A stretch of 64,000 nt of DNA, from contig NZ_CP102081.1 in assembly GCF_024582695.1 (NCBI RefSeq), positions 310,001 through 374,000 of the forward strand. The letters run 5' to 3'. Source of the stretch: Mycoplasma sp. 1578d (lineage in GTDB: Bacteria > Bacillota_I > Bacilli_A > Mycoplasmatales > Metamycoplasmataceae). The stretch's first letter is position 1; each line of letters opens with the position of its first letter. This document shows positions 38,958-50,300 of this stretch, piece by piece. The notes beneath the pieces are model-generated. The model had not been told where the DNA came from and made no database searches. It worked only from the letters and a program-made list of their open reading frames with translations. The translations under genes and the position numbers were made by a program.

Positions 38958-41287
38958 ATGAACAAAATCATCAAGTGAAATTTATTTAAAAGAGTTTTTG
39001 AAATAATCCAGCGTTAATTTGAGTTGGAGATGATTTTGTTCAATTTTTAAATCAAGCTTTTGAACAACAGTGAAATAAAAAGCGAATAATTACCCAAGAA
39101 GAATCAGACTTATTTACTGAAAATGATGAAGCTCCTGATTTTGATTTTGGATATATGGAATCGCTTGATCAAGATCAATCCAATGAAAGTATTAATAATA
39201 TCGATCTCATTTCGGTGCAAAATTTTAGAAAACTTAAAACTAAAGCAATTGAATTTTATGCACATAAATATCAAATCCAAATGGATCAAATTGGATATAT
39301 ACCAAGTAATTTAAAAGTAGAGCAAAAAATTACTTTAACTAATCAATTGCTCAACGATCACAATGTTCAAATAATTATTGATGCACATTTTTCTCACATT
39401 TTTCAAACAAATCAGCAAACTTATCAGTATGTTGCTGATTGTTTTATTTTTGATAAAACTAGCAAAAAAATGGTGCTCTTAGGTTATTCATCTAAATCAC
39501 CTTTAGAGAATTTTTATAAATTCTTTTATTTAATTAACACGGCTAAAAAAGAGCATGAAATTTTAGATGCTAGCTTGATTATTATTGATCCAGTCATCAA
39601 TCAACTTCGTCAAACCCAAGCAAAAGAAATTAATTTTAGCGAGAGTTTTTCAGCTCATTTAAGCAAAAGTTTGCCACCTAGCAATATTAAGTTGAGCTGT
39701 AAAGAAAACTTTTATAAGCAAATTTTAGCTCGAACTGGTGATGGGACTTTATTTTTAGATAGTCCTTATTGAAATAAAAGATTTTATTCTTTTTATGGAG
39801 TTGCAATCAAAAAAGAATTACCTATTACAACTTTTAAAGTCCAAGAATTAGAGCATTTACCAGATGATTTAAATAATTATCATAATAATAAAACTAAACC
39901 TGATTTTAAAGTTATTTTTAGCACAGGTAAAAATTTTAAAGCAATTGAATTTGAAAATATTGATTGATATTATCAGCTGATTGCTCGAGCAGATGAAAAA
40001 TATTCAAATCAATCTAATTATAGTGATATTGCATATTTTACTCAAATTGATTTTTCACTCAAAGAAAATAAACAAATCTTAGAAAATTTTATTCAAGGAA
40101 GCTTGATCATACCTCCAGTAGTTTTAAATGTAGTTTTTCTGCCAAATTTATTTATTAAAAACGAAGAAATTTTAGCACTGATTACTTATGTTTTTGGAAT
40201 TGCACAATGAACTTTAAGTAAGACACTCTTTAAATCATTAGGTCTGAAATACCAAAATTATCAACACATCCAACAAACAGAACAAGTTGCTAGCGAGCTA
40301 ATTAATTATTTTAATATTGCTATTTTAGATGTGATTAAAAAAATTCACATCAAGGATCAACGGATTATTTGATACGACTACGAGGGATTTTCTGATTTAT
40401 TTCCCATCTTAAAAACTTCAAAGTCATATGAGCAAATTGTTTCCCAAGTTTCAATTATCGAGACAATCAATGGGACTGAAACGAACAAAGTTAATCATGT
40501 AGTTGATACCAAAAATATTACTCTTCAAGATTTAGTGCAATTAATTTTATTAATTTATGCTAATGGAGCTGATTTATTTATTGTTTATAATAAAACTTAC
40601 GAAAATACTCGTAATAAAGAAATTTATAATCTCGTTGAACAAGCTATAAAAAATTCTTCTAATGAAGAATTTAGTAATTGATTCACAGAGCAAAATTTAG
40701 ATTTAACCACATTTAAAGCAATGATTGATCACATTAATCTTAATACAATTGATTTATATGATTGCTTTAAATATCGTGACCTAAATAGAGCTTATCCACA
40801 TTTTTGTAATGATGAAAGCTTATTTACTTTTAAAATCAAAAATAATACTATTGTTCCAAGTAATCAAGTAAAAGAGTTAAATCCACAATTAAAATATAAA
40901 ACTTTAATATTTTTAGATCAACTTATGCTTCAAGGATCAATTAAAAAAGTTGAAAAGTTTATCACTCATAATAAGCTAGAACTTAAAACATTAATTATCC
41001 CTTATACTGAATTAGTGATTCAAAAAGGAACAATGGCTATGAATGAAGCCATTTTACGTTATCATGGATATACTGGTCAATCACAATGAACTTGTATTAA
41101 AGGTGAATTGGAAAAATATTGTGAAAATGATGTTCGTGCTATGATTATGGTTTATGAGTTTATTATGCAAGCCATTCGAAGTGTATTTCCAATAATTGAT
41201 CAATACGAATATCAAATCGCTCATCAAGATTTTGAGTACAATATAATAAATAAGCAATTAACAATATCAAGGAACAACAATGAATAA
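38958..41287 (+). pseudogene. DUF2779 / UU173-family protein, one-base frameshift near the N-terminus
   Basis: ATG 38958 opens MNKIIKWNLFKRVFE, then stops after 19 codons. The family sequence continues one frame over as FWNNPALIWVGDDFVQFL to TAA 41285, if the T5 run at 38995-38999 is read as T6; restored length is about 776 aa. No start codon lies in the downstream frame before Met 39155. The long second frame is intact. The C-terminal third resembles the DUF2779 domain: WYDYEGFSDLFPILK (about residues 470-485), YCENDVRAMIMVYEFI near the end. These look like the DxE and YxxxD motifs of DnaQ-type exonucleases; nuclease function is inferred. The N-terminal half may hold a RecB-like region (ADCFIFDK). 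It overlaps the M42 peptidase start by 8 nt. The gene may be live with an assembly error, or truncated. Confidence 0.75.
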
Positions 41288-42362
41288 AGAGCAATTTAAA
41301 CAAAGATTAATCCAATACATGGAACTTGAAGCTATGTCTCGCTTTGAAGAACCAGTGGTTAATGCACTCAAACAAAATGTGAATTCAAGTGTTTTTGAAT
41401 TTACACGTGATAATTTTGGTTCACTAATTATGCATAAAAAGAGCAAAAATCCTAACGCACCTAAAGTCATGATTGCTGCTCATATGGATGAGATAGGATA
41501 TTTAGTCCGTGAAATTGATAAACAAGGGCAATTATTGCTCTCGCCAGTAGGCGGAATATGACCAAGTGTAGTCATTGGGACTAAAGCAAAATTAATCAAC
41601 TCACTTAATGAAGAATTTTTAGGTGTCTTTGGGCACACATCAATTCACATTCTTGAACCAGAAAAAGTGTCTAAAGCCATCACTAATAATGAAATATACG
41701 CTGATTTTGGATTTAAAAATCGTCAAGAAGCTCTTGAAAACAATGTCCAAGTCGGTGATCGAGTATATATTTCAGGTGAAACCGTTTTGTTCAAAAATGA
41801 GGATTTGATCGGTGGAAAAGCCATGGATAATCGTGCCGGAGTTACTGTACTTGATTATGTTGCATCACAAGTAGCCAATTTAGATTTGGATGTGGATTTA
41901 TATTTAGTAGGAACTGTTCAAGAAGAAGTAGGGACTCGTGGAGCCAAAACTTCAGTAAGTTTAATTAATCCACAAGTAGCTATCGCACTTGATACTACTA
42001 GTTCACACGATACAATCGGAACAATTTCTGGAACAACACGTTTATTTGCCGGAGCAGCATTAAGAATCAAAGATGGTGGGACCTTAATGGACCCAAAGTT
42101 AGTGCAATTTGTTTATAATACGGCACAAAAATACTCAATCCCAGCTTATAAATTTGTTGCCATGGGTGGTGGAACTGATGCTCATGAGCTTCAATATGCT
42201 CGTGGGGGAGCCGCTACATTAACCATTTCACTTCCACAAAGATACTTACACAGTCCAATTGGAGTATGCTCAATTTCAGACTTAATGGCAGCTGGAAATT
42301 TACTGGTAAAATTTTTACAAGACTTTTCACAACAAGAATACATCAAGATGGAATATAAGTAG
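41280..42362 (+). CDS. M42-family metallo-aminopeptidase (glutamyl aminopeptidase-like)
   Basis: 360 aa, the usual family length. These are cytoplasmic, self-assembling dinuclear-metal aminopeptidases that trim peptides. All expected metal or catalytic residues are visible: His68 in AAHMDEIG, bridging Asp183 in GGKAMDNRAG, Glu215-Glu216 in VQEEVGTRGA, Asp238 in IALDTT and His324 in RYLHSPIGV. An insert domain lies between about residues 75 and 170. One TGA=Trp (GIWPSV) sits near residue 94. The ATG overlaps the preceding DUF2779 gene by 8 nt, with AAGGA just upstream, so the two genes are probably co-transcribed. Confidence 0.93.
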
Positions 42363-42420
42363 TTTAGTATTAATGTGCTAAAATTAAAACAATAAATATT
42401 AAATTTATAAAGGAACAAAT

Positions 42421-42672
42421 ATGGTTGAATTAAGTACCGGTGGTTTAGTAGGAATGATAATTGGAATAGTAATTGGTGTTGCTTTAATCACTGCTCTAAT
42501 TACCTTTCTATTAGCACGTAAAATGTTTGAAAAGCAAATTAAAGAAAATCCACCCGTATCAGAAAAAATGATTCGTGTTATGTTCAAACAAATGGGACGC
42601 ACCGCTTCAGAAACTCAAATTAGACAAATCATGCGTTCAATGCAAAACGCTAAGTATCAAAAAGATAAATAA
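42421..42672 (+). CDS. UPF0154 family membrane protein (YneF-like)
   Basis: 83 aa. One hydrophobic segment near the N-terminus (GGLVGMIIGIVIGVALITALITFLLARKMF, about residues 7-36), then the family's conserved cytosolic tail NPPVSEKMIRVMFKQMGRTASETQIRQIMRSM. AAAGGA lies just before the ATG. It is a widespread small Firmicutes/Mollicutes protein of unknown function. KtrB follows 17 nt downstream, which suggests one operon. Confidence 0.92.
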   Translation: MVELSTGGLVGMIIGIVIGVALITALITFLLARKMFEKQIKENPPVSEKMIRVMFKQMGRTASETQIRQIMRSMQNAKYQKDK

Positions 42673-42689
42673 TTAACAAGCAGGTTGTA

Positions 42690-44483
42690 ATGAACAATAT
42701 TAAAGGCTGATTTAAAAAAAGTTGATTCACCCGTCCTTTTGATGAAATTAGCAAGTTCAAAAAAAATACATCAAAACTCAAATACTTGTTATTTGTGTAT
42801 TTTTTGGTCGTGATTATTTCAGCATTAATGCTATGAAGTCCAATTGCTCAAAATCTAGTTGATCCAGTCACTAAAGTTGAAAATGTTCCTTTATCTTTTG
42901 TTGATGCATTGTTCACAGCTTCAAGTGCTTTTAGCGATACTGGGTTAACTGTTAAGGCTACTTATTCACAATTTAATATTTTTGGTCAGTTTTTGCTAGC
43001 TATATTAATTTTTAGCGGCGGTATTGGAATTTTTGCCATTAAATTATTTGTTTTTAACTTCATTTTTCGACGTAAAAATATCTCTCTGAGTGATGCAAAT
43101 TTAGTTCAATCTGAACGGGGCGGAAACGATTCATCAAAGGTGATTAATTTAGTGATTGCTTCAGTGAAATTTTTAGTTGTTATCACCATTACCTTTGGCT
43201 TTTTACTTTCAATTTACTTTTATTATGCCAATGATAATGCCACTACACCAGGAATAGCTGTTTATTTAAAAGAACAAAATCCTGCACTTGTTCACGCTGA
43301 TCATTATGCTGGTTTTCAATCACCAAGAGGGAATTGATCACTTGCGTTTCGCTTTGGTTTTTTTCACACAGTTTCAGCTATTAACAATGCTGGTTTTGAT
43401 ATTATTTCAAACGTATCATTAATGCCTTATTATAATGATTATTTTTTACAAATTTGTTTTATCATTCTTTTTATCATTGGTGGTTTAGGGTATCCAGTTT
43501 TGTATGATATTTATGGTTGATTTAAACATAAAATTAGCAAAAATACCAAACCATACAACTTTACTTTATTTTCAAAACTCTCACTTATTATTTACTTTCT
43601 CGTTTTTGTTGTTGGTTTTTCGACTTCGTTAATTTTTGAAACGCTCTCTAAAGATTACAATACTATTTGAAATAAATATTATGTTTCTGATCATCAAACC
43701 AATGCTTACCGACTTTATATTGCTAATAATTCACAATTTGTCACACCGTGAAAGGATCCAGACGGAAATGAAATAGCACCAGCAAAACTAGTTGGTTATC
43801 AAGTTATTATTAATAATATTAAAGCTAACGGCCCAATGTATGGTAATACATTTCAAAAAATCTTTGCCATTTTATTTATCAGTCTCTCAACCCGAAGTGC
43901 TGGATTTTATACTGCTTTATTATCTGATTTTACCTTTAATAGTTATATTACATATTCCATTATGATGTTCATTGGAGCAGCTCCTTCAAGTACTGGTGGA
44001 GGAATTCGTACCACAACTTTTGCATTAGTTATTTTAACGCTTTTTGCCACATTTAAAGGCGATTCAAAAATTCGTTTATTTGGTCGTTCAATTAATAAGG
44101 ATAATTGTTTTAATGCACTAAAAGTGTTCATCATTAGTTTATTTTTAATTATTCTTGCCACTATTATTTGCGTGACTTCTTTTGATGTGTATAGTAAAAA
44201 TGGAGCAACCACTTCAGGAACCTTAACTGATCAAAGTGGATTTAGAAATGTAACACAAAATTATCGTCTTGAGCAAATTGTTTTTGAAATTTGTAGTGCT
44301 TTCGGAACAACTGGACTTTCACTTGGAATTACCCCAGTTCTTAATGATGGTTCAAAAATTACACTTACCATTGTTATGTTCATTGGACAATTTGGAGTGA
44401 GCTCGTTAATGTTTGTGTGAAAACGGAAAAAAAGATACAATAGATATTATGAATACATCGAAGAAGATGTTGCGATTGGATAA
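42690..44483 (+). CDS. ktrB: Potassium uptake channel subunit KtrB/TrkH
   Basis: 597 aa integral membrane protein of the Trk/Ktr/HKT superfamily, the pore that takes up K+ (Na+-dependent in many Ktr systems). Four pore-loop signatures, each with the selectivity-filter glycine: SAFSDTGLT (Gly84), SAINNAGFD (about 229-237), STRSAGFY (about 400) and SAFGTTGLS (about 537). ASSTGGG-like PSSTGGGIRTTT after the third pore matches the KtrB gating-loop region. Two polar extracellular loops of about 50-60 residues are longer than in Bacillus KtrB. Trp codons TGA occur throughout. The partner KtrA starts 5 nt after the stop, so the two are translationally linked. Confidence 0.93.
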
Positions 44484-44488
44484 AAATT

Positions 44489-45169
44489 ATGGGAATTAAG
44501 TATAAAAATGATATTGCAGTGATAGGTACTGGTCGCTTTGGGCGAGCTGTAATTGATCAATTAATTACAATGAATAAAAGTGTCCTAGTTATTGATAAAG
44601 ATGAAGAATCAGCTCGTAATTTTGTCGACGATGTTCAAAGAGTAGTTATTGCTGATGCTGCTGAAATTAAGGCACTCAAAGGAATTGGAATTGAAAATAT
44701 TGAAACAGTAGTAGTGGCTGTTTCAGATAATATTGAAATTGTAGCTGCTTTACAAGAACAAGGAGTTAAAAATTTAATTGTGAGAGCCATTAACGAACGC
44801 CATGCTCGGGTACTGAATCAAATTGGGGTTAATATAATCATTCGTCCTGAGCATGAAGCCGGAATTAGAACCGCTTTAATCGCTGGGAATAGACATTTTA
44901 TTGATTATAGTGCTAATTTAAAAGAATTAGGTGATAACTTTGTGCTTGGAACCACCAAAGTCATAAGCGAAAATTTTAGCGATAAAAAAATTCGCGACCT
45001 GAACTTTAATAACTTTGGTGTAACCATTGTATTGATTAAACGTGGTGCAGTAACCATTCGTCCACAAGGAGATACTGAGCTTAAACGTGAAGATTTAGTT
45101 ACTATTATTGGTGAAATTGCTGATGTTACTCACATTTTTAAACTTCTTAACACCAGTGAAATTATTTAA
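44489..45169 (+). CDS. ktrA: Potassium uptake regulatory subunit KtrA/TrkA
   Basis: 226 aa, the typical size of a cytosolic RCK subunit that forms an octameric ring under KtrB and gates it by nucleotide binding. RCK_N Rossmann motif VIGTGRFGRAV (Gly13, Gly15, Gly18), with acidic Asp36 (LVIDKD) at the end of the second strand, as expected for adenine-nucleotide binding. VVVAVSDNIEIVAAL and NLIVRAINERHARVL follow. RCK_C spans about 140-220 (KKIRDLNF, RGAVTIRPQGDTELKREDLVTIIG). It is the last gene of the DUF2779-M42-UPF0154-ktrB-ktrA run, closed by a strong terminator. Confidence 0.95.
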   Translation: MGIKYKNDIAVIGTGRFGRAVIDQLITMNKSVLVIDKDEESARNFVDDVQRVVIADAAEIKALKGIGIENIETVVVAVSDNIEIVAALQEQGVKNLIVRAINERHARVLNQIGVNIIIRPEHEAGIRTALIAGNRHFIDYSANLKELGDNFVLGTTKVISENFSDKKIRDLNFNNFGVTIVLIKRGAVTIRPQGDTELKREDLVTIIGEIADVTHIFKLLNTSEII

Positions 45170-45204
45170 TTTTTTAGCAAATGGTAATTAATTTGACAAG
45201 TTTC

Positions 45205-45238
45205 AAAACGAAGGGAATTTGGTGTTCCCTTCGTTTTT
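45205..45238 (+). terminator. Rho-independent terminator after ktrA
   Basis: Perfect 13-bp stem AAAACGAAGGGAA / TTCCCTTCGTTTT, loop TTTGGTG, followed by T residues, 36 nt after the ktrA stop. It is one of the strongest hairpins in the window. Confidence 0.9.
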
Positions 45239-45247
45239 ATTGTATAA

Positions 45248-45276
45248 TTGTATTACTTTTACTCACATAATATAAA
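45248..45276 (+). promoter_or_regulatory. Probable promoter of the lipoprotein gene
   Basis: TTGTAT (45248-45253), a 17-nt spacer, then TATAAA (45271-45276), with the ATG 15 nt further on at 45292 and an AAAGGA ribosome site overlapping the initial transcribed bases. A TATAAT at 45243 is an alternative -10. Confidence 0.45.
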
Positions 45277-45291
45277 AAGGAAAAAATCAAT

Positions 45292-47091
45292 ATGGGCAAA
45301 AAATGACGATTAATAACCCCTTTATTAAGCTTTAGTTCAATTATTTCGGCTTCGTGTACCAACACAAACCAAACTTCAGCACCCAGCCTTAGCACCCAGC
45401 CTGAAAAAACTCCTAAAGAAGACAAGGTTATGCAACCTAATCTAGATCAAGTTTCTCAAGAAAGTACTCAAACTCTTAGTTTTGAAAAGTTTAACAATGA
45501 GATTCTTGAATCAGCTCAAAATGAACATCCAAGTGTATTTATTTCACGCAACGCATCACAATTTTTTATAAGTAGTTTTATTGCAATGGTTGCTCAGTTA
45601 CAATTAATAAAACACCAAACTGAGAAAAAACCTTATAATGATATCATCTATCTCATTGATTCTGATGTCAATTCATATGCTAAAACACTTAAAAATGAAG
45701 ATCAAAGATTCAATTTTGCTCCATTACTAGAAAAATATGGTGATGCTGCTCTAAAAGATTATGAACAAAAATATAATCTTGGATTTGGGAAATTACTACT
45801 ACTTGATAATACTAAATATTTAGAAGATTATCGATTTACTAATTATTCAATTTTCCCACGAAAAGTTGAAGAATTCCAAGCATATTTAAAACCTTATTTA
45901 GACGCTGGAGTTAAACTTTTTGATTTTTACATTCCTGATATTTCTTATACTGCTCTTGATTCTAAAGCCCGTAATTTCATGCTTGAACACGCAAATAAAA
46001 TTGTTATTTTAAGCGATGGAAACGCCCAACCTTACAGTTTTATTAATAATAATTACATTAAATGAGTTAAAAATCAAACTAAGCATTATAATAAAGAGCA
46101 ACTTTTACAAGCATGAGATAGTTTAAAAACTGATAACCCAATGAAAATTGATTATCATTACTTTTATCCACTCGAAGAAAAGTTTAAAATTTACAATTTA
46201 TCAGGGAAATATTCAAATAGTTTTAATCAGGATTTGATTAAAAATGGATTTGATTGAGCCAAAATTAATGTTTATGATTATCCACTTAATTATCAAAACG
46301 TGACTAAGGAATTAACCCAATTAGATGAACAAGAGTTTTTAAACGATTATAATAAATTAGTTAATTTAAGCAGTAAAAAACTTGATGATTTGATCATTCA
46401 CGGGAAAGAAAACTTTAGTAAAAGCAAGAAAAATCTTGTCTTTATTGGATCAAGTTTATTTAGACAAGATAAAGGTGGACCATGAAGAATTATCGCTGAT
46501 GTCCAATCGCAGAAAGAACTGCACGCTTATTTTGCTAAGATTTTAGAGTTATATCCACCAGAACAATATAACTATTTCTATAAGCTCCATCCAGTGTACA
46601 AAGGAGCTCAAGCTATTGAATATATAAAGCATTTTACTAATGGACACGAAGATAAAGCTATTATCTTAGATCCATCAGTATCCTGAGAAAATATGCTCGC
46701 TCTTGATATGCAAGGAATTGCCAGCGGAGATTCGATTTTGTTTAATAAAGATGATTTTATCAGCGGAAAAGCCAAAACTAAACTCTTTGGAATTCAACCA
46801 ACTTCAACAACATTATTAGCTACTTTAGTCATGCTTCAAGGATTTTTTAAAATAAATTTAGAGCAAGCTCTCTTATTTGTTGATCCTAATAATTTTCCAA
46901 TTTCTGATACTTTTAATATTATTAAAAGAGACTTTCACTACTTTGGAGACCAAGGTCAAAAAGCTAATCGAAAAGAACTTTATAATGTCTATAAGTACTT
47001 TATTGATCCCGGATTATTTCCTGCTTTGGAAAAATTTCCGCCAATGAGTGAATTTTTAATGAAAACTCGATCTGAACTTAATCAAGACTAA
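45292..47091 (+). CDS. Lipoprotein with possible GT-B glycosyltransferase-like C-terminal half
   Basis: 599 aa. MGKKWRLITPLLSFSSIISASC is a classic mycoplasma lipoprotein signal with the lipobox Cys at residue 22 (SASC), so the protein should be lipid-anchored on the outer face. A Ser/Thr/Pro linker follows to about residue 50. The C-terminal half has KKNLVFIGSSLF (near 380), FYKLHPVYKG (about 428-437), AIILDPSVSWENMLAL (about 457-472) and LFGIQPTSTTLLATLVML (about 498-515). The order KxHP, then a Pro/Ser-Glu strand, then a Ser/Thr-rich loop recalls bacterial sialyltransferases of GT-B fold (GT80/GT52). This is a weak, remembered resemblance and not a firm call. It has several TGA=Trp codons. 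It stands alone, between the ktrA terminator and the A3 promoter region. Confidence 0.85.
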
Positions 47092-47183
47092 AATATTCAT
47101 TTTTTGAACGAATAATATTGTTTTTGAATCATATAGAACTTCAATGACAAGTTTTATATACCGTAAATTTATTTAAAATTTAC

Positions 47184-47217
47184 AAAAATCGCCCCTGAAT
47201 GTCAAACTTCCTTGACA
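47184..47217 (+). promoter_or_regulatory. Candidate promoter region of the A3-B3 operon with element shared with A2
   Basis: AAAAATCGCC at 47184-47193 repeats the AAAATCGCC found at 14951-14959 before A2. Downstream lies a perfect -35-like TTGACA (47212-47217). The best -10 candidates (TAAAAT 47240, TATAAA 47245) are spaced too far (22 and 27 nt), so the promoter is either poor, activator-dependent or length-variable. Nothing else is visible in the rest of the 226-nt gap. Confidence 0.4.
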
Positions 47218-47317
47218 TATATTAGATGGAAGAAAGTGATAAAATATAAAAAAACTCATTAGTATAGTAAATACTAATTTTAGTTTTTAATACAAAATAT
47301 TTTTTGAGGTAAATTTT

Positions 47318-50300
47318 ATGAGGAATTCTAAAAAAACTTTAACTGCTTTAGGTATAGCCGGCGGTATTGCGTCAGGCACAGCTCTTATTTCGGTGGGAGT
47401 GTTGTTATCGTTGCACAACTCATTTAAACCGGAGCGGAAACAAACCTATTTTTTTAAAGAACTTCAACAACAAGTAATTGAAACTTCAAAAGCATTAGAT
47501 TCAGTTCCAAAAGCTAATTTAAACAATCAATTGGTTCAAGAGCTTAAATCAGAGATTGCTTTTGCTAATCAATTATTATCTAACGAAGATTCTTCAATTG
47601 CTTTAATGCTTGAGCAAAGAAATAAACTTAAACAATTAACACCCAAAACCTTGCTTAGTGTCACAACTGATAGAGCCGAAATAAAAACCTTAATTAATGA
47701 GTATTATTCTTTGGTTAAAGCTGTTGATTTTCAAAGTGAAGCAAAAGATGCTAAAGACAAAGTTTTAAGTGCTCTTGAAACTTCAACCGATAAGCAAAAT
47801 ACATTAAATTCTTTTTATAATTTCATTGACCCATTAATTGAACGATCAAATCAATTTTCCTTTGAGTTAGAAACTAAAATTTGAACCAATCACGAACAAT
47901 TAATCAAGCAAGGATCAACCCTATTTAGTGCTCAAGAAAAAAGCGCACTCTTCTCAACTATTGAACAAATTCTTAATTTACTCAACCAACCTGAATATTC
48001 GCGTGATGCAGTACTAGAGTATGAAAAAGTTTATGATCAAATGGTGGCTAAATTGAGCTCAAACAAAGCCCAAGAAAATAAAAATCTTAATAACTTTTTA
48101 GAAAATGTAATTAGAGTACGGAACGAGATTAGCATTCTTAATTTAAGCGATTCACTCAAAGACAACTTTCTAAAACGTATTGACGATTACAAAAACATTG
48201 CTTTAAATCCAGTTCCAAAATTAGCAATAACTAAAGCTGATGAAATTGTTTATTTAAACGATTTAGTCAACAATCAACTTAAGACTTTAATCGCTGAAAA
48301 TCCAGATAAAAACAAGCTAGTACAAACATTAACTAACGATTTAGATAACCTACGTTCGTCTCAAATTGAAAATTCAATTGCTCAAATAGTTCAAATGCAA
48401 ATTGATAAAATACAGCACAATCCACAGGAAAATGAAATTGATCTTTTAAATAGCATTGCTCAAGCTACTAATTTATCAAGTACTATTAAAAACCTTGAAA
48501 ATTTAATCAAAACTATTAAATCAAGAATTAGCGAGTATTTAGCTCAGAAAAATCTTAATTCAAATGATGCTAGTTCTTTCGAAAAAACACTTAGCGAGAT
48601 TATTGGTTCAAACTTTGATAATATTAATGAATATTTAAGTAAACTTAACGATTTATACAATGACATTTATGATAATGTCCTTTTAGGTTTGGTCTTTAAA
48701 AATTCACTCAAAGCACTCAATAATCAGATTTTAGAAGCACAAAACAAAGGAAGAGATGTTAACAAGAATGTCCTCGCTAGAATGTCCTCTAAACTCTTAT
48801 CATTACTTAATTCTAATCCATCAGTTAAAGAACTTAACGATGCACTCAGGGAACAAAGTAACGCATTAAGAGAAATTAACCGTGCTGAATTGAAGAGCTG
48901 ATTCAAAGCATCTAATTCAATTCTTGAAGCTGAAAATGCAATCAGTGTTGATGTTAAAGATAAATTAACCTTTTTAAATTCCCAAGCTGCTCCATTAATT
49001 GCTAATAATTCTACTGCGATTAGAGAAGAATTACAAAGTTTAATTAGACAATATCGTTCAGAGTTAGAAAAAGCCAACATCAGCGATGGGTTGCAAAAAA
49101 CCCTAAGCGAATTTAGTAGTACCAAAGATGCCCTTTTTGGTGTTTTTAGTTTAACTGATGGCAAAATTAATTCACCATTTGGAAATAAACTATTTACTGA
49201 AACTCAAGAACTCAAAAAGCAAGCTGAAATTACTGCACAAAATCCTAATTTAACCCCTTTAGAAAAAGAAACTAGATTTACTCAAATTCAAACTCAGTTT
49301 AAAAATATTGCCCAAAATGCCGAAAACTTTGATAATTTAGAGCAAGCAGTTAGTGCAGGTGAGAAAACCATTCAATCTTCAGCGGGGAAAAATGCTGAAC
49401 AAACCTTTTTAGAAACTGAAACCTTACAAATTAATCAAGTTAAAACTAAAATTTTAGATGCGTTAAATAATGCTGGAAACATTTCTGATCTAGGCACTTT
49501 GCTTAATCAAATGAACGAGGCTATTTCAGATTACAAAACTAAGCAAGCTGAATATCAATCAAAACAAGCACTCCAAGATAATTTTAATGAAATTAATCAA
49601 ATCTTTGCTCCATATTCTTTAAATGGAGCTCCCACCCCAGTACAAAAGAAAATTCTTAATAAATTAAGTGAGTATCAAGGTCAATTATCAAACACTAGCA
49701 TTACCAATGAACAAAGAGCCCAAATTAATAGTAATATTGCTAAGTTAATGGGGGCAGTGCTATCAGCTAAAGATTTAGAAGTGAAAAATAATGCACTCAA
49801 AGCTCTTATTGATGATACTGAAAGCACAGATTATGGAACCTTTAAACCACAAGACGAATATAACAAAGCTAAAGCATTAAATAGTTCTGTAAACACTTAT
49901 TTAACAACTTTATTTAACCCTAACTTTGATAAAAACGAAATTAATACTAAAGTTAATGAACTAGAAAACCAATACAAAGCTCTTGGACTATCAATATCAA
50001 TTGCCTTGTTAAGAAAAACTAATGATCAAATTCAAGATAATCGGATTAATACTGCAAATTTAAGAAGTACATCTCCATACAGTGAAATTAATACATCAAT
50101 TGAAAGTATTAATACATTAACTAATGATTTAATCAATACACCAAACAAAACTCAAGCTCAAGTTGACGAACTTGAAAATAAGATTAAAAAATATCTTAAA
50201 TTAGCCAAAGCCCTTAACAAAAGTGCTACTAAATTAGGATTGATTACTCAAACAGATAATCCGATTACATACCAAGCTCTTAAAGATTCAATCATCAATA

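Noticed and set aside
47092-47180. Possible terminator hairpin after the lipoprotein gene (AATATT...AATATT)
   Set aside because: Only about six A/T pairs with an irregular loop; too weak to call.
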